NCBI RefSeq assembly: GCF_004117055.1
Contig: NZ_CP026363.1
Location: 2,028,501 to 2,092,500, forward strand
Reading direction: 5' to 3'
DNA length: 64,000 nt
Source of the DNA: Brevibacillus agri
Lineage (GTDB): Bacteria > Bacillota > Bacilli > Brevibacillales > Brevibacillaceae
Numbering within the stretch: the stretch's first letter is position 1; each line of letters starts with the position of its first letter. Made by a program: the position numbers and the translations under genes. The notes below the pieces were generated by a model, which had not been told where the DNA came from, made no database searches, and was given only the letters and a program-made list of their open reading frames with translations. Shown here in pieces: positions 16,701-22,583 of the stretch.

Positions 16701-16937
16701 GTAGGCGAATCCAGTCAGATAATTGGTGAAAATTTTGTCCTCCAGTTCCTCCTTGCTGCGCACTGGCTCGTCCTTCACGAGTGCGGCAACATAACCTGTC
16801 ACGATTCCTCCGGCGACAGCAGCTCCCATGAGTCCAAGCAGAAACACCATCTGAACGATGACCCATATCAGTCTGCCACGGCTACGGCGTCGCTTTTTTT
16901 TCGACGGTTCAGAGGAAGATGTGTGGTTATTCGACAT
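13797..16937 (-). CDS. class A penicillin-binding protein (PBP1A family) with two fibronectin III domains
   Basis: Bifunctional peptidoglycan synthase of 1046 residues. A basic cytoplasmic tail (1-22) and one membrane helix (about 23-50) are followed by a GT51 glycosyltransferase domain with EDKNYYHHSG (116-125), GGSTITQQLVKN (147-158) and EAYMNEIYFG. The transpeptidase domain has SAMK (437-440, nucleophile Ser437), SWN (497-499) and KTGT (628-631). The C-terminal extension carries two Fn3 domains (about 814-905 and 958-1046) separated by a 50-residue Gly/Asn/Ser/Pro linker. Fn3 tails occur in some Bacillales PBP1 proteins. Preceded by AGGGGGTCG. It lies between acuA and the rpsD region, where other Bacillales can also carry a PBP gene. 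Confidence 0.92.
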   Translation of the reverse strand: MSNNHTSSSEPSKKKRRRSRGRLIWVIVQMVFLLGLMGAAVAGGIVTGYVAALVKDEPVRSKEELEDKIFTNYLTGFAYYNDGSLIGQLRAEEGDRRLVKKADVSPYLINAIIATEDKNYYHHSGVSFQSTLRGAIQEFTNQPVVTGGSTITQQLVKNTILSAEVSHTRKARGIFSAIRIERMFSKDQILEAYMNEIYFGKNANGSNVYGVQAAAKGIFGKDVKELNLSEGSYLAGMIQNPGAYSPFRAESYQRGKERQKMVLDRMLENGYITQAQYDDALKADLKAQLAKPTQQAYREVPFLMMEIEERAARQLVDADLAEKGRDKSTIGRNEYRQLVEDKRRDILRKGYKVHTTIDKNVYSIMQAVAADPKNFGKNRTYTIRRSNGKTEKIENALEEVGAMLIHNKTGAILGMIGGRDFSVEQTNHATVPRQPGSAMKPLAAYAPAFELGLLQPASPIDDAPVLLADGQNGSHLPKNWNNKWQGIMSAREALRMSWNIPAIKTYLKVGIPTALEYVKKMGITTLVDADNYAATGVIGGLTYGTTAEEMTNAYATFANHGSFVDAYLIDRIEDSQGKVIYRHEAQPVQVYSEQTAYLITDMMRSVVNAGTGTHIRKFVPRKVDVAGKTGTTNNSNDLWFVGYTPELSMGVWVGFDEPYPMPDADKYVPMVVWGKVMKEIIEKHPHLSPPDATFQKPSGIVTATVDSKSGLLPSELSKQAGHLITDLFNRRFVPTKVDDSHQKARLITYNGERYLAKEGTPDDFVTEGIFYRSPDPLPSKEQIQAKNKSVAVQPPDWEQRLPDKEDPRTEVGGTPAAPGGVVASGSGKQIALSWQSAKEPDLVGYRIYRADAQNGFVKIATVKDPAELTFTDTTASQSDVGYYVTAVDIAGNESSPSAIASVGAQTWEIPGANPGTTPTDNSGNGQTTPGPSGSGDGGNGNSNSNAGSNTNSPSAAPPSAPKSLSIKTSGNSVKLSWKGNSQAEQVIAYNVYFSPDAASGYLLLDTVSATSYTHTASVPNGSYYITAVNSYGESPHSNNVTATTTE

Positions 16938-17067
16938 AGTCTACGACCCCCTAGCATACCTCCTGATTATACCATACGAGGAACCTTGAGGGTACAAGCG
17001 ATGAAAGGGACAATCGAGAAGTTCCGCGCCGCGTCACAATGTGTCAAAAACTGTTGAAGCGTAGGGG

Positions 17068-17649
17068 CTACACGAGCAGCAAAACCGAGCTGAGCACCAG
17101 CAGCAGGGCCATCGCGACGTGAAAGGCGCGCTTGTGCCTGGACAAAACATTTTGAAAAAGGGAGCCAAACAAGCTCCAGCAAAACGAGCTGGCAAAGCCT
17201 GCGGCGCCGAGCAGCAGGGAGAAGCCGAGCAGGCTGGTCGCCGTGGAAAAGTAGGGCAGGATGAACGTGCCGACGACGCTCAGCCCGTACAGCACCCCTT
17301 TCGGATTGACGAACTGTAGCAGGACGCCTGTCGCAAACATGTTTTTGGCGTCCGCTTCGCTGTTTTCCTCCCCGCGGATGCTGGTGAGCATTTTGAACGC
17401 CAAATACCACATGTACAAGACGCCGAAAAAGGTCAAATAAGGCGTAACCGTAGGGATGTAGCTCGTGAGCAGCAGGTGAAAAAAGCTGCACAGCAAGATG
17501 AGGGCCAAAAATCCGCTGCTCACGCCGAGGCAAAAGCGGACAGTCTTTTTCAGGCCGTACTTGTTGGCGAACACCATTGCCATGATGTTGTTGGGACCAG
17601 GCGTGAAGTGGGACACAAATACAAAAAGCAAAAAGGACAAGACAGGCAT
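17068..17649 (-). CDS. LysE/RhtB family amino acid exporter
   Basis: The 193-residue membrane protein has six predicted helices. The N-terminal signature HFTPGPNNIMAMVFANKYG (about 14-32) is the LysE-family motif, and FVNPKGVLYGLS (about 113-124) is the second conserved block. Such proteins export amino acids or derivatives by proton exchange. The ribosome site AGAGGAGGGAG lies upstream of the ATG. It is transcribed away from a cupin-type XRE regulator across a 111-bp intergenic region that has a 20-bp direct repeat, so that regulator probably controls it. The substrate cannot be told from sequence. Confidence 0.85.
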   Translation of the reverse strand: MPVLSFLLFVFVSHFTPGPNNIMAMVFANKYGLKKTVRFCLGVSSGFLALILLCSFFHLLLTSYIPTVTPYLTFFGVLYMWYLAFKMLTSIRGEENSEADAKNMFATGVLLQFVNPKGVLYGLSVVGTFILPYFSTATSLLGFSLLLGAAGFASSFCWSLFGSLFQNVLSRHKRAFHVAMALLLVLSSVLLLV

Positions 17650-17690
17650 CGTGAATCTCCCTCCTCTATCGTGTGCTATAATGACCGTAT

Positions 17691-17745
17691 AGGTCGTTAT
17701 GTTGTATGCGTTTTATTTTACAATACGGTCGTTATATTGTACACG
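17691..17745 (+). promoter_or_regulatory. 20-bp direct repeat, likely operator between lysE-like and XRE genes
   Basis: AGGTCGTTATGTTGTATGCG (17691-17710) and CGGTCGTTATATTGTACACG (17726-17745) match at 16 of 20 bases and start 35 bp apart. They lie between the divergent exporter and regulator genes, where an autoregulatory operator is expected. A TATAAT sequence is at 17677-17682. Binding by the XRE regulator is inference. Confidence 0.45.
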
Positions 17746-17760
17746 GGAGGTTTTGGCGCC

Positions 17761-18321
17761 ATGGAAGACATTCAGCGCGTGCTGGCCAAAAATGTAAGAG
17801 AGATACGGGAAAAGCAGAAGCTAAGTCTGGAAAAGGTGGCGGAGCTGAGCGGCGTGAGCAAGACGATGATCGGCCAGATCGAAAGGGGCGAATCGAGTCC
17901 GACGATCACGACGCTGTGGAAAATTGCCAACGGCTTGAAAATCTCCTTTACCTCGCTCATCCAAAAGCCGCAGCCGGACACGACGGTAGTGCGCAAGGCA
18001 GAGGTGCAGGCTTTGACGGACGAGCAGGCCGGGGCATACCGGATTTATCCCGCTTTTCCTTTTGAGGCGGACAAGCGCTTTGAGCTGTACACGGTCGAGA
18101 TCGAGGAGGGTGGATTGTTAAGCTCCGGGGCGCACAGAGAGGGGACGGAAGAATTTTTGACTGTTTTTTCCGGGGAGTTGACGGTTGCGATCCAGGAAGA
18201 AACACATACGTTGCACGCTGGCGATTCGATCCGCTTCAAGGCCGACAGACCGCACAGCTATCGCAATCAGGGGAAGGGGCTGGCCCAGGTCAGCATGCTG
18301 ATTTACTACCCGGTGTCATGA
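17761..18321 (+). CDS. XRE-cupin transcriptional regulator
   Basis: The 186-residue protein has an N-terminal XRE helix-turn-helix (about 7-61: LAKNVREIREKQKLSLEKVAELS ... TMIGQIERGESSPTI) and a C-terminal double-stranded beta-helix cupin (about 105-180: LTVFSGELTV, HAGDSIRFKADRPHSYRN). In this family the cupin binds a small metabolite, and members often control adjacent amino acid exporters or catabolic genes. The ATG at 17761 follows GGGAGG at 10-nt spacing; longer upstream readings overlap the exporter gene and are rejected. The divergent LysE-type exporter is the most likely target. Confidence 0.88.
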   Translation: MEDIQRVLAKNVREIREKQKLSLEKVAELSGVSKTMIGQIERGESSPTITTLWKIANGLKISFTSLIQKPQPDTTVVRKAEVQALTDEQAGAYRIYPAFPFEADKRFELYTVEIEEGGLLSSGAHREGTEEFLTVFSGELTVAIQEETHTLHAGDSIRFKADRPHSYRNQGKGLAQVSMLIYYPVS

Positions 18322-18409
18322 GGCGACCCGGGAGAGGGGAGCTAGAGTAGGCAAAATGTCCGAAAAGGAAAAGCTGCCCGCTTTCAGCGGCAAAGGAATC
18401 CGGACAAAT

Positions 18410-18446
18410 AAAAAAGAGCAGGCCGACGGGCGGCACTGCTCTTTTT
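18410..18446 (-). terminator. terminator of rpsD (probably bidirectional)
   Basis: AAAAGAGCAG (from 18412) pairs with CTGCTCTTTTT (18436-18446). There are T runs on both strands, so it may also stop the XRE gene. Confidence 0.75.
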
Positions 18447-18458
18447 GTTTTCAGACGA

Positions 18459-19058
18459 TTAACGGCTGTAGAACTCAACGATCAGAACTTCGTTGATTTC
18501 GGAAGGCATTTCTTCACGGTCTGGCAGACGAGTGTAAGTACCTTCAGCAGCAGCATCGTTGAAAGAGATGTAGTTTGGCAGGAAGTTACGGCTTTCCAGA
18601 GAGTCCTTAATCAGTTGCAGACCACGGGACTTTTCACGGATGGAAATCACATCGCCCGGTTGTACGCGGTAGGATGGGATGTTCACTTTTTTGCCGTTTA
18701 CCAGGAAGTGACCATGGTTTACCAACTGACGAGCAGCAGGGCGAGTTGGAGCAAAGCCCATGCGGTACACCAGGTTGTCCAGGCGGGATTCCAGCAATTT
18801 CATGAAGTTTTCACCGACTACGCCAGCCATTTTGCTAGCTTGGTCGAAAGTGCGGCGGAATTGTTTTTCGTTAAGGCCGAACATGTGGCGCAGTTTTTGC
18901 TTTTCTTGCAGTTGGATTCCGTACTCGGACAGTTTACGACGGTTGTTGTGACCGTGTTGGCCCGGAGGGAAGTTGCGCTTGATGTCTTTTCCTGTACCGT
19001 CGAGGGAGATGCCCAGACGACGAGCCAGTTTGTGGCGAGGTCCTGTGTAACGTGACAT
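18459..19058 (-). CDS. rpsD: 30S ribosomal protein S4
   Basis: The 199-residue primary rRNA-binding protein nucleates assembly of the 30S body. It begins [19 protein letters not shown] and has the S4 RNA-binding domain around residues 90-150 ([33 protein letters not shown] region). There is no N-terminal Cys4 zinc cluster, so this is the zinc-free C- form. It stands alone, as in B. subtilis, and is not in an alpha operon. The long leader (see separate entry) fits the known autogenous control of rpsD in Bacillus. The ATG follows AAAGGAGACTGAATAC. Confidence 0.97.
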   Translation of the reverse strand: MSRYTGPRHKLARRLGISLDGTGKDIKRNFPPGQHGHNNRRKLSEYGIQLQEKQKLRHMFGLNEKQFRRTFDQASKMAGVVGENFMKLLESRLDNLVYRMGFAPTRPAARQLVNHGHFLVNGKKVNIPSYRVQPGDVISIREKSRGLQLIKDSLESRNFLPNYISFNDAAAEGTYTRLPDREEMPSEINEVLIVEFYSR

Positions 19059-19250
19059 GTATTCAGTCTCCTTTAAATTGGATTCGTAGGTGTTTACTTC
19101 CGGCAGGTTAGTTCCTACTTTATCTACACGAACTTCGGACGGTAGCGTTTCCGCATCGTGCTCCTCACAGATATTCAGCCGCAGTCTGTAAAGGGAGGGA
19201 ACTAAGAGGGTACATCCTTCCGTTTTTACCTACAATCAATGCTACCCTGT
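19059..19250 (-). promoter_or_regulatory. rpsD leader region, candidate S4 autoregulatory RNA
   Basis: The transcript from the promoter at 19264-19293 would have a leader of roughly 190-200 nt before the rpsD start, far longer than needed for translation. In B. subtilis rpsD is repressed by S4 binding to its leader, so this leader is the expected site. I did not fold the RNA. Inside it is a short open frame with its own GAGGAG ribosome site (19124-19156, listed separately). Confidence 0.5.
19124..19156 (-). CDS. possible 10-residue leader peptide in the rpsD leader
   Basis: ATG at 19154-19156 is four bases after GAGGAG, and the frame reads [10 protein letters not shown] then stop. The peptide is 50% Arg/Lys. 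It ends about 65 nt before the rpsD start. It could be chance within a structured RNA element, or a translated uORF. Nothing beyond the ribosome site and basic composition supports translation. Confidence 0.3.
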   Translation of the reverse strand: MRKRYRPKFV

Positions 19251-19263
19251 ACACATACAATCA

Positions 19264-19293
19264 ATCATACTAGGCGAGGTATGGATAAGTCAA
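19264..19293 (-). promoter_or_regulatory. sigma-A promoter of rpsD
   Basis: On the minus strand TTGACT (19293-19288) and TATGAT (19269-19264) are 18 bp apart. Confidence 0.7.
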
Positions 19294-19330
19294 GAGAAAA
19301 GAAACGCGCCATTCATGGAAGAAATGGCGC
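19292..19330 (-). terminator. terminator of the SLH protein gene
   Basis: On the minus strand GCGCCATT and AATGGCGC (19330-19323 and 19313-19306) form an 8-bp stem followed by GTTTCTTTTC. Confidence 0.7.
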
Positions 19331-19349
19331 TGTTCCTCGTTGCTCCCGT

Positions 19350-21638
19350 TTAATCCCGGATGAAGACCGACTCCGTATCTGCGTTGCCGCGTTTTTCCAG
19401 GAAGCGGGTAAACGTAACGGCTGCATCCGCCCGCGACACCGCGCCCTGCGGCTGGAACTTCGTCTTGTCGGTCGGCACGATGCCCAGTGTCGTAGCGATA
19501 ATAATCGAAGCGCGATGCTTGGCGTTGCCGATGTCGGTGAGCGGCGACTGGAACATGCCAGGGTAGTCCGCCAGCTTGTTGTAGCCGAGCGCGCGCACGA
19601 TCATGTCGGCCAGTTCTTCGCGGGTGATCGGCTCATCCGGGTTCAGCTTGGAAGCGTTTTTGTCCAAAAGGCCGCGGTCCACGGCGCCTTCGACGGCAGA
19701 GAAGAAGCGCGAGCCGTTTGCCACGTCGCTGTAGGTCGCCTTGCGCTCCAGGGAGTACATCGGGTAGTGGCGTCCCTGGTTCAGACTAATCATCAGCATT
19801 TCGATCATTTCGCCGCGTGTGATCGGCTTTTGCGGCAAGATTTTGCCATCCTCCAGCGAGAGCGCATCGTATTCGTACATCAAAAGCAGTTCCTTCTCGG
19901 CCGGATGGCCCTTGAGGTCGAGCGGTGCCTGGCGGTGCAGGTTGAGCACTTTTCCGGATGCAGTAGAGCGCCACTCGCCTGTAGCCGCATCGAGGTAGTA
20001 AGGCTGCTCAAACGGCGTGGACGTTACGCGGTAAACGAGCTTCGCCGTCCTTTTCGGAATGTAGGATGGCTGCTCCTGTACCTTTTTGTTGTCTTCCTCG
20101 CTGAGCGGCTCCAGGGCGTACACCGCTTCTGCCTCCGACTCCTTCCACCACGCCTGGACGGCTTCGTCGCCAGACAGATGTTTAGGTACTTTGGCAGGGT
20201 ACGTTTCGCTGCCAAAGTCAGCGCTGTAGGACAAAAGTTCGCCTGTCTGCGCGTCGTAATTGAGGTAGGCCGAGCCGCTGGCAGCCGCGATTCCGTCGAT
20301 GTACCGTTCCAGCGTGATCCGGTAACGGCTGGATTTTAACAGTTCTACGCCTTCCTCGTCGCGTTCGACCAGGTACAACTGGTGGGCCGAGGTCGGCGTC
20401 CATTTGCGGATCGTTTCCATTGCCGCTGCTTGCAGCTTTTTCGGGTCGACCGTCTTGGCGGGCTTTTCTTCCTCTTTGCGCAGCGGCCGGTCTTTGCTGT
20501 ACGAGTAAACGTCGCCGGTGACAGCGTCAAAGGCGACAAAGACGTAGCCATCCTTTTCCTTGCCTTTTTCCGTGTATTCGAGATTCCAGACGGAACGGTT
20601 GCCCTGGTAGTCTCGCTCGCTGTAGTTGGCGGAGCGCAGCTCGTAATTGCCAAGGTCAAACGTCTTGGCCGCCCAGGCGATGGCTTCCTCCTGGCTGAGC
20701 GCTCCTCCCGAGCGGCGCGGGGAAAGCGGCTTGCTGCTGACCGCGACAGGCTCGTTGCTTTCGCTGCGGGGCGAGAGCGATTGGTTCAACGCTTTTCCGC
20801 TCTGGGCGTCGAGGTAGAACGTAAACGGATTGGTATAGCCGAGCGTGACGGTGTTTTTCTCAGCGCCGGTTCGCTTCCACGGAAGCAGGTACGAAAGCTT
20901 CGGGTCTGCCTGCTCCTGGAACAGCTTCTCCGCTTCCTCCAACGAAATTTGCTTGTCTGGCTTCTCGAACTTCACGTCGTTCCACGACAAGGAAAAATCG
21001 CTGACGACGCCTGCGCCATTGACGGTGATGTCCGCCCCGTTGTCCGGGAATAGCACGTCGTCTACGACCCGGACGAAGCGGAACGTGTAGGAGACGTCGG
21101 CAGAAAGCGGCGTTTTCGGCTCGGGCAGCTCGCGCAGGTAGAGACGGGTTTCTGCGGCTTTGCCCGGGTTGTGCTTTTGCAAAAACTGCTCTGCCGCTGT
21201 GCGGGCGTCGGCATAGGACACCCGTTTGGCGTAAGGCAGGTTGTTCCGGCTTTGGTCGTAGTGGGAATAGGAGGTCAGCTCCCCGGTGTTGGCGTTGATG
21301 CTGACGCTGTAGGACAGGAGTACTTTTTCGTTGTTCGGGTCCTTTTTGTTCCAGCCGAACGACCATTCCGGGAACGAGCGCCAGCCGTCAGCCGAACGGA
21401 ACGACACGTTTGTCAGCGTAAGCCCGCTGGTGGGTACAAGCTTGGCTGCAAGGGTCAGCGCCGCTTCTTTCGACAGCTTTACCTTGCTCGTGGCAGCCAA
21501 GGTCGCCTTGTCCATTTGCGTGCTGTTGACCATTTTGCTCGTGGCAGCTTCCGGCGACTGGGCGTGTGCTTGTGCAAGCGGAAGCAGCAGGCTTGCTGTC
21601 AATACGAATGAGCTGGATCGGATCATCCAAGGCTTCAT
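19350..21638 (-). CDS. secreted S-layer-homology protein with YcdB/PepSY-like repeats
   Basis: The 762-residue exported protein has a signal peptide (about 1-26: basic start, hydrophobic core, ends ...AQAHAQ). Residues 50-560 contain repeated PepSY/YcdB-like units, seen as recurring phrases such as VSINANTGELTSYSHYD, FYLDAQSGKALNQS, VAFDAVTGDVYSYSK, LNYDAQTGELLSYS and YYLDAATGEW. The C-terminus (about 580-755) has three SLH motifs (ITRGEMIEML, ITREELADMIVRALGY, VSRADAAVTFTRFLEKRG) that anchor proteins to pyruvylated secondary cell-wall polymer. The ATG follows GGGGGGAATC. Function beyond wall anchoring is unknown; PepSY units in related proteins are thought to inhibit or chaperone proteases. 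Confidence 0.82.
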   Translation of the reverse strand: MKPWMIRSSSFVLTASLLLPLAQAHAQSPEAATSKMVNSTQMDKATLAATSKVKLSKEAALTLAAKLVPTSGLTLTNVSFRSADGWRSFPEWSFGWNKKDPNNEKVLLSYSVSINANTGELTSYSHYDQSRNNLPYAKRVSYADARTAAEQFLQKHNPGKAAETRLYLRELPEPKTPLSADVSYTFRFVRVVDDVLFPDNGADITVNGAGVVSDFSLSWNDVKFEKPDKQISLEEAEKLFQEQADPKLSYLLPWKRTGAEKNTVTLGYTNPFTFYLDAQSGKALNQSLSPRSESNEPVAVSSKPLSPRRSGGALSQEEAIAWAAKTFDLGNYELRSANYSERDYQGNRSVWNLEYTEKGKEKDGYVFVAFDAVTGDVYSYSKDRPLRKEEEKPAKTVDPKKLQAAAMETIRKWTPTSAHQLYLVERDEEGVELLKSSRYRITLERYIDGIAAASGSAYLNYDAQTGELLSYSADFGSETYPAKVPKHLSGDEAVQAWWKESEAEAVYALEPLSEEDNKKVQEQPSYIPKRTAKLVYRVTSTPFEQPYYLDAATGEWRSTASGKVLNLHRQAPLDLKGHPAEKELLLMYEYDALSLEDGKILPQKPITRGEMIEMLMISLNQGRHYPMYSLERKATYSDVANGSRFFSAVEGAVDRGLLDKNASKLNPDEPITREELADMIVRALGYNKLADYPGMFQSPLTDIGNAKHRASIIIATTLGIVPTDKTKFQPQGAVSRADAAVTFTRFLEKRGNADTESVFIRD

Positions 21639-21975
21639 GAAAGATTCCCCCCGAGGTGTAGTAGCATTTGCTTACAACCTCTGACGAGGGGAAAAGCGAA
21701 ATCGTTTCATTTCACCCTGAGAAAAAATAGAGAGCGATTTTGCGAACAGGCAAGAAAGATAGGAATTTTGTACCAAATGTTAACGGATCAAACTAGAATT
21801 GTGAACAACCATCTTATATAATTAAGTAGTACTTATCCATCTCAACTTGAAAAAGACAGCCTTGACTGTTTGATTGACCGCAAGCGGTCATCTCTATTCT
21901 TCGAATAAATCTCCGCTCGGCGTCAGACCTGCAGGCTGCGAAGGGCGGTTTTCACAGAAAAGGAGCTATTGCGTT
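21639..21975. other. divergent intergenic region (337 bp)
   Basis: Separates the SLH gene (minus) from the phosphatase gene (plus). It is AT-rich at 21770-21840 (TTGTGA...TATAATTAAG around 21799-21830), where promoters are expected, though no box pair with standard spacing is clear. A small dyad GACCGCAAGCGGTC lies near 21877. No gene or RNA was recognised. Confidence 0.4.
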
Positions 21976-22557
21976 TTGGAAACCATCATGTACCTCGTTC
22001 GCCACGGAGAGACACAGTGGAATCAGATTCGGCGCATTCAGGGACACAGCGATATCGCTTTGAACGAGATCGGCATGCGACAGGCAGAGCTGGTAGCCGG
22101 ACGCTTCCGGCGCGAGAAGATTCACGCTGTTTATTCCAGTGATTTAAGTCGCGCGCGTGAGACCGCTGCGAAAATTGCGGAAAATTTCTCCATTTCCGTA
22201 GGCACGCATCCTACCTTGCGCGAGCGTTGCTACGGGCAGTGGGAGGGGCTTACCTACGAGGAGATTCGCGCGCGCTTTGAAAATCAGGACGAGGCTTCCT
22301 GCGGCATCGAGACATTCGAGGACATGCAGCGGCGTGCGGTGGCCGCTCTGACCGAACTGGCAGCGAAGCATCAGAATGAGGCAATTGTGGTGGTATCGCA
22401 CGGCGGTCTCATCAACAGCTTTTTGCACTACGTAACAGCAGGGGAGCAGGGAACTGGCATTACGCGCATCGACAACACGGGAATTTCCGTTTTCCGCTAT
22501 GCCGATCGCAGGTGGGAAGTGCTCCAGGTAAATGATACTGACCATTTGGAAGCTTGA
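21976..22557 (+). CDS. histidine phosphatase (phosphoglycerate mutase-like)
   Basis: The 193-residue protein has the branch-1 histidine phosphatase fold. The catalytic motif YLVRHGETQWN lies at the N-terminus, the second region is SSDLSRARETA (Arg), and the acid/base and second His are in RERCYGQWEGL and VVVSHGGLINSFL. Small, cofactor-free members hydrolyse phosphorylated metabolites; the substrate here is unknown. A TTG at 21976 is the best start because AGGAG is 10 nt before it, while the next ATG is 22 nt away. The gene precedes the GGDEF gene by 26 bp, so the two probably form an operon. Confidence 0.85.
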   Translation: METIMYLVRHGETQWNQIRRIQGHSDIALNEIGMRQAELVAGRFRREKIHAVYSSDLSRARETAAKIAENFSISVGTHPTLRERCYGQWEGLTYEEIRARFENQDEASCGIETFEDMQRRAVAALTELAAKHQNEAIVVVSHGGLINSFLHYVTAGEQGTGITRIDNTGISVFRYADRRWEVLQVNDTDHLEA

Positions 22558-22583
22558 GAAAATGCTGAGAGAGGGAGTTTCTC

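Noticed and set aside
17476..17760. N-terminal extension of the XRE-cupin regulator
   Set aside because: Would overlap the divergent exporter gene and lacks a ribosome site; the ATG at 17761 has one.
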